64,000 nt of DNA from Methanomassiliicoccales archaeon. Its GTDB lineage: Archaea; Thermoplasmatota; Thermoplasmata; Methanomassiliicoccales; JACIVX01. Shown piece by piece: positions 45,323 to 53,195 of this stretch; within the stretch, counting starts at the first letter, position 1; every line of letters starts with the position of its first letter. The stretch covers positions 445,924 to 509,923 of the forward strand of contig JACIVX010000001.1 in the NCBI GenBank assembly GCA_014361295.1, given 5' to 3'. The position numbers and the translations under genes were made by a program. The notes beneath the pieces were generated by a model that saw nothing but the letters and a program-made list of their open reading frames with translations, did not search any database and was not told the DNA's origin.

Positions 45323-47020
45323 ATGCCGTTAAAATTGTTGATATCTCAGCTTATTTTTGCCCAGCGGATTGCAAAAACCATTAAAAGTTTGCCTAAGAAT
45401 ATACTATGGGCGTTTGATTTGAAAGTGGAAAGTCATGTTGGAAGGATTCCTGGGGAGATATTAGATTTTCTGCGTAGTGCGGGCGGACACTCACTAATCA
45501 TAAAGGGCGAGGCGGGAACAGGAAAGACAACTCTCGCACTTCAGATTGTTGAGGAATTGATGGAAGAACAAGCGAACTATTACCTCTCATCGAGAGTCTC
45601 GGACGAGGCACTCTACCGTCAGTTTCCGTGGCTAAAAGAGAAATCCAGGAGAGACAGCATTCTGAGAGCGAGCAAGGCTTTTCTCAAGAAAACGCGCCCA
45701 CCGCACGCGAAAGAAGCTGAAAGCGTTCCGAAGGACGCAACGCTTCGAGCAGCAATGGAACTGCTCAAGGTCCTTGCAAAATCCGAAACTGTTGCAACGG
45801 TTGTCCGATCAGAACTTCAAAAACTTGAGGGGCAGATCGAATCTGGAGAACTTGGTGAGGAGGAAAGCGAACAATACGGGGCGGAATTTGTTGACGGTTC
45901 GATCATTCTTGACCTGGGTGTCCTTCTACCAGAGCTTGAACTCGCATACGATCTCGCCGAGTCAAATCTTCCTAAGAAAACACTTGTGATCATCGATAGC
46001 ATCGACGGTCTTTCCGAGAAATATGGTATCCTTTCAAATAGGATCATCAACACACTGCAAAAGGATCTGGTCGATCACTCTAGCACGAATATCATCTATG
46101 TGCTTGAAAGTGGAGGCAAAACAAATCTCGATTATCTAGGAGATGGTGTCGTCGTTCTTAAAAGTGAGGAGAGGAGAGGAAGAAGGGTCAGACATCTCGT
46201 CATGGAAAAACTGAGAGGATCACGGATCGAAAAATGGCGGTATCTGTTTACCCTTGCGGACGGAAGAATGAAGACCTTTGAGCAGACCCAAGTTACGATT
46301 CCAGAAGTTATGAAAAGACATTCACCTGTTGAGGATCCGAGCGACTCGATGGTATCAACGGGGATCGCAGATTTCGATCGTGTGATTGGCGGTTTGCCAA
46401 AGGGAGGGTTGGTTCTCTTTGAATTTGGAGCAGATATCCCACAAGAAGTAATAGAATGCATCGAACTTACCATTATTGCCGATTTTCTTTCGAAGAAAAG
46501 AGGCGTCGTATGGTATCCACTGCGTTCCCTCAATTACCCAACATTGGATAGACAAATCAATATGTTGGTCGCCAAAGAGAGGATTTCAAGATGTTTGAGG
46601 ATCCTCGATACGAGTGGGATCGATGCAGGATATCCCTTCGTGAGTATGATTGAAGGTAATGATGCTTCAAATGATTTCAGGTGGGACTCGCTGAGCTATA
46701 TGCTTTCAGGAGCATCAACGCCGTTCATTTCGATTTTCGGTTATGATGCAATGGAGGCGCAGTATGGAAACGATGTTTTCAGACATACTCACGCTTTTAT
46801 TGACATCATGAGACGCGAGGGCAATATCGTTCTCGCAGAAGCAACCGAAATTTCTGCATCATTCGCCGCACTCGCGCATCAATCCCATCTTCATATTCAG
46901 CTCGAGAGCATTGACGGGACAGTCATGTTCTGCGGTATAAAGCCATATACACCATATTTCGGCGTTGAATTCGAAATAACTGAGGGGTTGCCAAAAGTCA
47001 AACTCATCCCAATGATCTGA
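45323..47020 (+). CDS. GvpD/RecA-superfamily P-loop ATPase
   Basis: 565 residues. The N-terminal half has Walker A GEAGTGKTT (about 61-69) and Walker B LVIIDSIDGL, within a RecA/KaiC-like domain resembling GvpD proteins of Thermoplasmatota; RIPGEILDFLRSAGGHSLIIKG is the typical entry. The C-terminal half repeats the fold (VSTGIADFDRVIGGLPKGG) without a functional Walker A. A GTG at 45425, about 25 bp behind aatatacta, is an alternative start that trims an N-terminus of doubtful reality. Function unknown; signalling or DNA-related roles have been proposed for the superfamily. Two winged-helix genes follow. Confidence 0.75.
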   Translation: MPLKLLISQLIFAQRIAKTIKSLPKNILWAFDLKVESHVGRIPGEILDFLRSAGGHSLIIKGEAGTGKTTLALQIVEELMEEQANYYLSSRVSDEALYRQFPWLKEKSRRDSILRASKAFLKKTRPPHAKEAESVPKDATLRAAMELLKVLAKSETVATVVRSELQKLEGQIESGELGEEESEQYGAEFVDGSIILDLGVLLPELELAYDLAESNLPKKTLVIIDSIDGLSEKYGILSNRIINTLQKDLVDHSSTNIIYVLESGGKTNLDYLGDGVVVLKSEERRGRRVRHLVMEKLRGSRIEKWRYLFTLADGRMKTFEQTQVTIPEVMKRHSPVEDPSDSMVSTGIADFDRVIGGLPKGGLVLFEFGADIPQEVIECIELTIIADFLSKKRGVVWYPLRSLNYPTLDRQINMLVAKERISRCLRILDTSGIDAGYPFVSMIEGNDASNDFRWDSLSYMLSGASTPFISIFGYDAMEAQYGNDVFRHTHAFIDIMRREGNIVLAEATEISASFAALAHQSHLHIQLESIDGTVMFCGIKPYTPYFGVEFEITEGLPKVKLIPMI

Positions 47021-47102
47021 TCGCTCTTTACCTTTTTTGCATCTATCGCATTTAGTATCATTGTTGATACTGAGGGAATAAACTCTTTAAGAGCGGCGAG
47101 AA

Positions 47103-47471
47103 ATGAAAAACCGTATGGAAGCACAGGTCTGTGCCGAAGACGCCCTGATAAGGCTCGTCGCTGATGGATACGCGAGCAAAATCCTGCGCGCAACCTATGG
47201 CCGAGCACTTTCCGTGCAGCAGATCAGTAAGCAATGTTCGATACCGATCGCAGTTGCTTATAGAAGGGTTGGAATATTAGAAAAGGCGGGATTGCTGCGC
47301 TGTGTTCGCCAAGAGGAGGTCTTCCGCGGAAAGAAGGTCAGATATTACCAGTGTGCCGTCAAGATGGTGAAAGTCGTCTTCTGTGATGGGCAGTTCATGG
47401 TTGAAGTCGCCTGGCTTCCTGATGAAGAGTTATTCGGTCAGACTTCGATCGCAGAAGGGCTAAAACATTAA
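47103..47471 (+). CDS. Winged-helix regulator, paralogue 1
   Basis: 122 residues. LVADGYASKILRATYGRALS, then the helix-turn-helix VQQISKQCSIPIAVAYRRVGIL and a wing (RCVRQEEVFRGKKVRYYQ) match the ArsR-like winged-helix group. About 45% similar by eye to the next gene, so the two arose by tandem duplication. Located 82 bp after the GvpD-like ATPase; it may control it. Confidence 0.75.
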   Translation: MKNRMEAQVCAEDALIRLVADGYASKILRATYGRALSVQQISKQCSIPIAVAYRRVGILEKAGLLRCVRQEEVFRGKKVRYYQCAVKMVKVVFCDGQFMVEVAWLPDEELFGQTSIAEGLKH

Positions 47472-47567
47472 AACCAATGTGTAAATGCCCACTTATTGCT
47501 TCTTTTTTCCCGAAGTAAAGGATTTATCTAATGTATCACATTTTTATCGTATCGCGGAGGAAGTACT

Positions 47568-47948
47568 ATCGATCTCCTGAAAACATCTCAGTTGCTTACC
47601 GATGAGTATGCGGTCAAAATACTTGTGGCGACGACGAGAAAGCCCCGGTCTGCACAAGAGATTTCCCAGAAATATGGAATACCGATTGCTGCCTGTTATC
47701 GGAGAATAAGAGATCTGCAGAGTGTTGGCCTTCTGGAATGCAAGGAGAGAAAGCTCTCACAACAGGGCAAGCGCATCTCTTATTATCTATCAACACTCAA
47801 GAATGCTTATTTATTCTTCGAGAATGGAAAGCTACGAGTAAAATTTCAACTGAAGACGGGTGATACGGATCAGTTTGGCGATCAATGGCACGATATCGAA
47901 TTCAAGCCGGATGAGGAGCAAAAGGACGCAGAAGAAGACAAGAGGTGA
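47568..47948 (+). CDS. Winged-helix regulator, paralogue 2
   Basis: About 126 residues. LTDEYAVKILVATTRKPRSA, helix-turn-helix AQEISQKYGIPIAACYRRIRDL and wing CKERKLSQQGKRISYYLST; paralogue of the gene at 47103. The only standard start is TTG at 47592, with no ribosome binding site. GGAGG (47556-47560) is 7 bp before ATC at 47568 in the same frame, which yields a natural N-terminus (IDLLKTSQLLTDEY), so I place the start there. Acidic C-terminal tail. Confidence 0.7.
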   Translation: MDLLKTSQLLTDEYAVKILVATTRKPRSAQEISQKYGIPIAACYRRIRDLQSVGLLECKERKLSQQGKRISYYLSTLKNAYLFFENGKLRVKFQLKTGDTDQFGDQWHDIEFKPDEEQKDAEEDKR

Positions 47949-48272
47949 ATTGAGACGATTTTTGGTAGTTTTACATTCAAATTTTAATAATAATGTTGAA
48001 TCCAAATTGATGAAACTGCGATCACTCCGAATATTAGTATGAGAGAAATTCCACTGTCAGAAAATAGGAAATTGCTGCGATACGGATAAGAAAAATTAAT
48101 CATCTCAGAAGAAAGTTAATTTTGTCCCTTCCTATCGCCCAGATTTCGAAAAAAATAAAAAACGGCATTGATCAACAAGTTCCAGATATTTGCCGCGGCG
48201 AAAGGATTATAAATGAATGTCATTATGTCCATCCCATCTCACTTGTGTGCCTGATTGGTTGAGTGTGGCTTT
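47949..48272. other. Intergenic region with promoter only
   Basis: 324 bp with no gene. A TATA-like ggattataaatg near 48205 lies about 65 bp before the coiled-coil gene. Confidence 0.4.
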
Positions 48273-49142
48273 ATGACAGAACTCCTAGAGGAGCTCGAGA
48301 AGAAGCGGCAGATCGCGAATAATGAAGCGGAACGACATCGACGCCTTCGTGATGAGCTGAACGAGAAAACGAAGGAGTGGGTTGAGAAGCGGGATCAATT
48401 AAATGCAAAGGTGAGGGAGCTCGTCGAGGAGGCTTCGAAACATAAAGAGATGCGCGACACCTTAAATGCCCAGGTTAAGGAAGCAAAGGAAAACAGAGAT
48501 CTTTGGAATAAGAAGGTCAGCGAGCTCAATGAAAAGGTGATGAAACTCAAGAAAGAAAATCTGCCGAAAAATGGACCTCCCATTTCGAGACTCAAAAGGG
48601 ATTTGAAGAATCTTGAATTTAAACAGATGACATCAGTTCTCACTCCTGAAAAGGAAAGGGAACTGATCGAGATGATCTCACAGCTTCAGTTGCAAATTAA
48701 AGAGAGAGAAAAGGCTCTCGAACAGAATGCTGAGATCAAGAACGCGATTAAAGAGTTGAAGGAAGCGCGAGAAAAAGCGGAAATGTATCATAAGATGGTT
48801 GCTGAGTTGGCCGAAAAAGCGCAGGCCGAGCATGATAAGATGATCGAATTATACGAGCAGGCGGATAAACTCCGGAAAGAGGCGGATGAGGCACAAGAGA
48901 AGTTTATCGAGACAAAGCTGAAGGCCGACGAAGAACACAGGAAACATATCGAGTGCATCAGGCAGGTTCACGATTACGATAAGATCATTACAGGATTGAA
49001 ACAAAAAGCGCGGAAGGCAAGGAAAAAGAGAGAGGAATCGACTGCGCTAAAAGAGGCTGAGGAAATATTCGAGCGCTTCAAGAGAGGCGAGAAATTGAGC
49101 ACGGAAGATATCATGGCGCTCCAGAAATCGGGATATCTATGA
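48273..49142 (+). CDS. Long coiled-coil protein, COG1340-like
   Basis: 289 residues, almost entirely coiled coil: charged heptad repeats run from residue 1 to about 270 with a break near residues 95-100 (KNGPPISRLKRD). The sequence and length fit the archaeal COG1340 group. These proteins are abundant in Thermoplasmatota but uncharacterised; a structural or ribosome-linked role is speculative. ATG 48273 is chosen over an in-frame upstream TTG at 48255. Confidence 0.8.
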   Translation: MTELLEELEKKRQIANNEAERHRRLRDELNEKTKEWVEKRDQLNAKVRELVEEASKHKEMRDTLNAQVKEAKENRDLWNKKVSELNEKVMKLKKENLPKNGPPISRLKRDLKNLEFKQMTSVLTPEKERELIEMISQLQLQIKEREKALEQNAEIKNAIKELKEAREKAEMYHKMVAELAEKAQAEHDKMIELYEQADKLRKEADEAQEKFIETKLKADEEHRKHIECIRQVHDYDKIITGLKQKARKARKKREESTALKEAEEIFERFKRGEKLSTEDIMALQKSGYL

Positions 49143-49237
49143 GTGTCATGATCTCCGATTCCTCCTTACCATTTCGATACAAGTGTTTTGATTTTCTCGA
49201 AGAAAATTGAAGATTATAAATAGTAATCATCAAAAAT

Positions 49238-49246
49238 CTTAAATAG
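49238..49246 (+). promoter_or_regulatory. TATA box of the candidate small RNA
   Basis: CTTAAATAG, about 27 bp before the predicted RNA start. The 10-mer AAATAGTAAT occurs here (49241-49250) and 23 bp upstream (49218-49227). Confidence 0.45.
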
Positions 49247-49268
49247 TAATACGGACATAAAAGAGAAC

Positions 49269-49340
49269 GGGAATACTGGGCTAGTTGTTAGAGTGCATCC
49301 CATCCCTTCTGACAAGGCTAGCCCTTCCCATCCCTTTTTT
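49269..49340 (+). ncRNA. Candidate small RNA with C-rich loop
   Basis: The region between the coiled-coil gene and srp54 has a TATA box, then a strong hairpin: 49278-49291 pairs with 49309-49324 over 14 bp with a 2-nt GG bulge. The 17-nt loop contains CAUCCCAUCCCUU. After the stem comes a second CCCAUCCC (49327-49334) and six T (49335-49340), a terminator-like end. Length would be about 72 nt. The loop is the exact complement of the RHH-ftsZ spacer (18 nt) and of the region ahead of the Cys-rich gene at 53044 (14 nt). It could instead be an srp54 leader or a plain terminator of the upstream gene. Confidence 0.5.
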
Positions 49341-49425
49341 GTTTAAAAATGAAGCTAGTCTCTAACAAACTCCTCCAACAAAAATTAATAGAACTACGGT
49401 ATTCGATAACAGCAGGTGCGAATCG

Positions 49426-50766
49426 ATGGTTTTGGAAGGACTGGGCCGTTCGCTCAGGGATGTACTCAAGAAAATTGCAAATTCAAGCAACGTTGATAGC
49501 AAACTTGTCAAAGAGGTGACAAGAGATATCCAGCGAGCATTGCTGCAAGCCGACGTGAATGTCAAACTTGTCCTCGAAATCACGAAGGAAGTCGAGAGAC
49601 GCGCCCTGACCGAAAAACCTGCAGCAGGGATGAGTTCAAAGGAGCACGTGATCAAGATTATCTATGAGGAACTCGTCAAGATTCTCGGCGAAGGAAAGGC
49701 GATTCCCCTCACTGATCAGGTCATCATGATGGTTGGCCTTTATGGTCAAGGAAAAACTACGACCGCTGGAAAGCTCGGAAGATACTTCCATAAAAAGGGG
49801 TTGAGGGTCGGACTCATCGCCGCCGATGTCCACAGACCAGCGGCGTACGATCAGCTAAAACAAATCGGTGACAAACTCGGGATCCCTGTGTACGGAGATC
49901 CTAATGAGAAAAACGCTACGAAGATCGTTCGCGACGGTATGAAGCACTTTTCAGGTTTGAACGTCATCATCATCGATACATCAGGGCGTCACGCACTGGA
50001 AAGCGATCTGATCGATGAGCTGAAGGAGGTTGCCGAAATTGCGAAACCTACTGAAAAGATTCTCGTGCTCGATGCGGCAACAGGACAACAGGCTGGTCCG
50101 CAGGCGAAAGCGTTTCACGATGCGGTCGGTGTCACGAGTGTCATTCTAACAAAGTTAGACGGGACAGCGAAAGGAGGAGGAGCCCTCAGTGCCGTCTCTC
50201 AGACAAAAGCTCCGATCGTTTTCATCGGGACAGGAGAGCACCTTGAAGACCTCGAACCTTTTGATCCCGCGCGCTTCGTATCGAGACTTTTGGGCATGGG
50301 CGATATCAGAGCACTAATCGAGAGAGCGAAAGAAACGATCACAGAAGAGCAGGCGCTCGAGACAACGAAGAAGATTATGAGCGGTCGCTTCACCTTAAAG
50401 GAAATGTACGAACAGATACAAATGCTCACGAATATGGGACCTCTCAAGAAGCTGATATCGATGCTCCCGGGAATGCCAGGTCTGTCTGATAAGGTCGATC
50501 TGGAGGAGTCACAACATCGTCTCTGGAAATTCAAGGTAATTATGGATTCGATGACGGAAGAGGAAATGGAGAATCCTAGAATCATCAAGTCATCAAGAAT
50601 CCTCAGAATCGCGAGGGGTTCTGGCGCAGACCCTAAAGATGTAAGGGAGCTTTTGCGACAGTACAACAATTCGAGAAAAGCGGTCAAAGGATTCCTCGGC
50701 AACCGCAAGTTGAGAAAGCAGCTACTCAAACAACTCCAGTCTGGAGGACTTGAGGTGCAGGAATGA
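49426..50766 (+). CDS. srp54: Signal recognition particle protein SRP54
   Basis: 446 residues. N-terminal helical bundle, GTPase G domain with P-loop GLYGQGKTTTAGKLG (about 103-117), VHRPAAYDQLKQI, IDTSGRHALESDL (DTAGR box, with Ser for Ala), and TKLDGTAKGGGALS; then the Met-rich M domain (IQMLTNMGPLKKLISMLPGM) that binds signal peptides and SRP RNA helix 8. Pairs with the SRP RNA at 36294. Overlaps trmY by 4 bp. Confidence 0.97.
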   Translation: MVLEGLGRSLRDVLKKIANSSNVDSKLVKEVTRDIQRALLQADVNVKLVLEITKEVERRALTEKPAAGMSSKEHVIKIIYEELVKILGEGKAIPLTDQVIMMVGLYGQGKTTTAGKLGRYFHKKGLRVGLIAADVHRPAAYDQLKQIGDKLGIPVYGDPNEKNATKIVRDGMKHFSGLNVIIIDTSGRHALESDLIDELKEVAEIAKPTEKILVLDAATGQQAGPQAKAFHDAVGVTSVILTKLDGTAKGGGALSAVSQTKAPIVFIGTGEHLEDLEPFDPARFVSRLLGMGDIRALIERAKETITEEQALETTKKIMSGRFTLKEMYEQIQMLTNMGPLKKLISMLPGMPGLSDKVDLEESQHRLWKFKVIMDSMTEEEMENPRIIKSSRILRIARGSGADPKDVRELLRQYNNSRKAVKGFLGNRKLRKQLLKQLQSGGLEVQE

Positions 50767-51353
50767 GACGTTTCGTCATCATTGGTCATAAAGCTACGAC
50801 CTCAGGTTCATTCAAACTCGACGATCTTGCTGGGAGCACAGGTCGACTTGATATTCTCTTACGATGCATCAATTCCGCTTTCTTTCTCTCACATGATATC
50901 AGAAGGGATGCGGAGGTTTACCTTATTTTACTCGGACCACCAAATCCACCGAAGACGTTGAAGTTTGTCGGCGCCGAACTCAAATATCTTAATCCCGACG
51001 AGAGGAGTACCGGTGCTCTCGTCAGAAATGCGCTCATGCAGAAAGTTATAACGGAAGAGCGGTGTTCGCCAGGAATCTATGCATCGAATCGTTCTTACAG
51101 CGATGTCTTAACTATCATTTCGAAAGACAGCCAATTAGTCTACCTGAAAGAAGATGGAACGGATATTCGAGAAGTGGAACTTCCTGAGGATGTGAGTTTC
51201 GTGCTCGGCGATGATCAGGATCTCACCTATGAAGAGGAAGAGCTGCTCATGAATTATTCGCCCTTGAAAATCAGCCTGGGGCCTATCAGCTACCATGCCG
51301 ATCATTGTATCACGATCGTCAATAACGAACTCGATAGGCGCTTCGTTCGATGA
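50763..51353 (+). CDS. trmY: tRNA (pseudouridine54-N1)-methyltransferase
   Basis: 196 residues of the SPOUT superfamily TrmY family: RRFVIIGHKATTSGSFKLDDLAG at the N-terminus and FVLGDDQDLTYEEEELL plus PLKISLGPISYHADHCITIVNNELD at the C-terminal SAM-binding knot. It methylates pseudouridine 54 in archaeal tRNA T-loops. Start ATG overlaps the srp54 stop (ATGA), indicating coupled translation. Confidence 0.92.
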   Translation: MRRFVIIGHKATTSGSFKLDDLAGSTGRLDILLRCINSAFFLSHDIRRDAEVYLILLGPPNPPKTLKFVGAELKYLNPDERSTGALVRNALMQKVITEERCSPGIYASNRSYSDVLTIISKDSQLVYLKEDGTDIREVELPEDVSFVLGDDQDLTYEEEELLMNYSPLKISLGPISYHADHCITIVNNELDRRFVR

Positions 51354-51403
51354 TTCGGATTATCGGTTAACCTTTTAACCGCGGATGCGATACTTACTTT
51401 TCA

Positions 51404-51601
51404 ATGGTCGAGCGGATTCCACAACACAAACACTGCCGTCAGTGCGGCAAAGCGTTCATAGGTACCTCCGAGTACTGTTCAACCGAATGTACGAAGGCTG
51501 GAGAGGAAATTCTTAAGAAAAGGAAACGACAACTCATCATTCTCTATGTATTGACGCTAGCGATACTGACCGTTGCCGTTCTTATTATGGCGGTTCCATG
51601 A
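51404..51601 (+). CDS. DUF2116-type zinc-ribbon membrane protein
   Basis: 65 residues: KHCRQCGKAFIGTSEYCSTEC is a four-Cys zinc site, followed by a basic linker and one C-terminal membrane helix (LIILYVLTLAILTVAVLIMAV). This is the DUF2116 architecture, common in euryarchaea and unassigned. The stop overlaps the next start as ATGA. Confidence 0.85.
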   Translation: MVERIPQHKHCRQCGKAFIGTSEYCSTECTKAGEEILKKRKRQLIILYVLTLAILTVAVLIMAVP

Positions 51602-52563
51602 AAGTCGCTGTTGCTGGTACCTTTAATGTTCTTCACAGAGGACACAGGTTTCTACTTGATACAGCCTTCAGTTTCGGCAATCATATCGTCGTTGGCATCA
51701 CTTCAGATGCATTCGCGAGGCAAAGCCGAGAAAGCGTATTCCCGCTTGAAGAGAGGATCGATCGTCTCAAGCAATATCTTTCAACGAAGAATAAGAATTG
51801 GGAAATCGAAATCCTAGACGATCCTTATGGAAGCGCAATAAGCGATCCTGATATCCATATCCTTGTTGCCTCAGAGAGAACGATCGAAATGGGAAAAAGG
51901 ATCAACGAAATCAGAGAATCCAAGGGATTGCCCGCAATCGCACTGCACGCTATTCCATTAATTTTGGCAGAGGATTGTGTACCGATCAGTTCTACACGAA
52001 TTCTCAAAGGAGAGATCGATGAAGAAGGCAAAATGCTTCGCCCTATTGTGGTAAAAGTAGGCTCAGACAATCCTGTCAAGATCAGGGCCGTTCGAAGCGT
52101 TATGAAGAAGATTTACAGTAACGTCATTATCAGCGCTTCAAAAGTTGAGAATCATGTCGGCGAACAGCCCTGGGGCGAAGATACGCTGAAAGGGGCGATC
52201 GAGAGGGCAAAGCGCGCGATCGAAGATGCTGACTTTGGTGTTGGAATCGAGGCAGGAGTTTTTGAAATGAAAGATGGGCTTTTCGATGTCCAGTATTGCG
52301 CCATCATCGATAAGATCGGAAGAATCACAATTGGGCATGGCTCTGGGTTTAAGCTCCCTTCATGCATTGAAAAGGATCTTCGGAACGGAAAGACTGTGGG
52401 AAAGATTTTTGAAGAAATCAGCGAGACGAGGAATATTGGGCGGAAGCAAGGCGCAATACATTTTTTAACGAAAGGATTGATGACACGACAGAAGCTTACA
52501 GAACAATGTGTTTTGGCAGCAATGGTCCCTCGCATCAGATATGATCTCTATTTCGAACGCTGA
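51598..52563 (+). CDS. Phosphopantetheine adenylyltransferase fused to DUF84 NTPase
   Basis: 321 residues. Residues 1-150 form a nucleotidyltransferase with the HxGH motif HRGHRFLLD, GTFNVLHRG and the late ISSTRIL motif: archaeal pantetheine-phosphate adenylyltransferase (CoaD type), which makes dephospho-CoA. Residues 155-320 are a DUF84/YjjX domain (VGSDNPVKIRAVRSVM, GEDTLKGAIERAKRAI, GVGIEAGVFEMKDG), expected to hydrolyse inosine/xanthosine triphosphate. The two are separate genes in most archaea. Cotranslated with the DUF2116 gene; convergent overlap of 16 bp with the Cys-rich gene. Confidence 0.9.
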   Translation: MKVAVAGTFNVLHRGHRFLLDTAFSFGNHIVVGITSDAFARQSRESVFPLEERIDRLKQYLSTKNKNWEIEILDDPYGSAISDPDIHILVASERTIEMGKRINEIRESKGLPAIALHAIPLILAEDCVPISSTRILKGEIDEEGKMLRPIVVKVGSDNPVKIRAVRSVMKKIYSNVIISASKVENHVGEQPWGEDTLKGAIERAKRAIEDADFGVGIEAGVFEMKDGLFDVQYCAIIDKIGRITIGHGSGFKLPSCIEKDLRNGKTVGKIFEEISETRNIGRKQGAIHFLTKGLMTRQKLTEQCVLAAMVPRIRYDLYFER

Positions 52564-52784
52564 GCGTTTTCTCTTCTTTTTCTCAGGAATGAAAAATAAT
52601 CATCGAGTGTCCCGCAGTTGTTGAGGCCAATACATTCGAATCGTCGGAACTTCTTGCAATAAAAGTCGAATTCGTTGAATTCACATATCGCGCTCCGATC
52701 TGCTCTGCACTTTTCCTTTATGCACCTGAATCCAGCATAAAGGCCGGTGCAATTGCCATTCTCATCGAGGTACTTGCATTTCAT
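52548..52784 (-). CDS. Cys-rich protein, tandem paralogue B
   Basis: 78 residues with nine Cys; no known family. Order: KCKYLDENGNCTGLYAGFRC, EKCRA, AICEF, then FYCKKFRRFECIGLNNCGTLDDYFSFL. The last block matches the neighbour gene (YCAKYQRFYCAGLENCSTAESYMAHF), showing duplication. Spacing suggests a zinc or Fe-S protein. Start ATG overlaps the stop of the upstream paralogue (ATGA at 52781-52784). Confidence 0.7.
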   Translation of the reverse strand: MKCKYLDENGNCTGLYAGFRCIKEKCRADRSAICEFNEFDFYCKKFRRFECIGLNNCGTLDDYFSFLRKRRENAQRSK

Positions 52785-53044
52785 TTGATTCCTCCGATAC
52801 TTTGCTTATATTTAGCGAAATGAGCCATGTATGACTCAGCAGTTGAACAGTTTTCAAGTCCTGCACAGTAGAAACGTTGGTATTTAGCACAATAAAGGCC
52901 ATGCCAGTTCTCAAAAGTGCAATCGTTTTTCTTAATTGTCGGGGCGGAAGAAAACTTGATCGTGCACTTTTCCTCGCCGATGCATTCCCTTCCTTTAATC
53001 AGCGCATTAGCGCAGAAAACCTGACGATATCGATACTTGCACAA
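52781..53044 (-). CDS. Cys-rich protein, tandem paralogue A
   Basis: 87 residues with nine Cys: CKYRYRQVFCANALIKGREC, EEKCTIKF, NDCTF, and the shared block YCAKYQRFYCAGLENC. The start is TTG at 53044 with the G-rich ribosome binding site GGGATGGGGG just upstream; an ATG within that site is out of frame. The same site is complementary to the loop of the candidate RNA at 49269. The pair forms a two-gene operon and probably binds metal; role unknown. Confidence 0.7.
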   Translation of the reverse strand: MCKYRYRQVFCANALIKGRECIGEEKCTIKFSSAPTIKKNDCTFENWHGLYCAKYQRFYCAGLENCSTAESYMAHFAKYKQSIGGIK

Positions 53045-53195
53045 ATGACCCCCATCCCTTCTGAATCTTGAAATTGAATAGTCGTACGATAATTTAAATA
53101 TAACGAAATATCCAACGCTTTGTCCTCGTCGCGGCTGGAAAATCTCTCTTCATTCTATAATATTTTGTTCATGATTGTCAATGCCAGCAAAAGAA

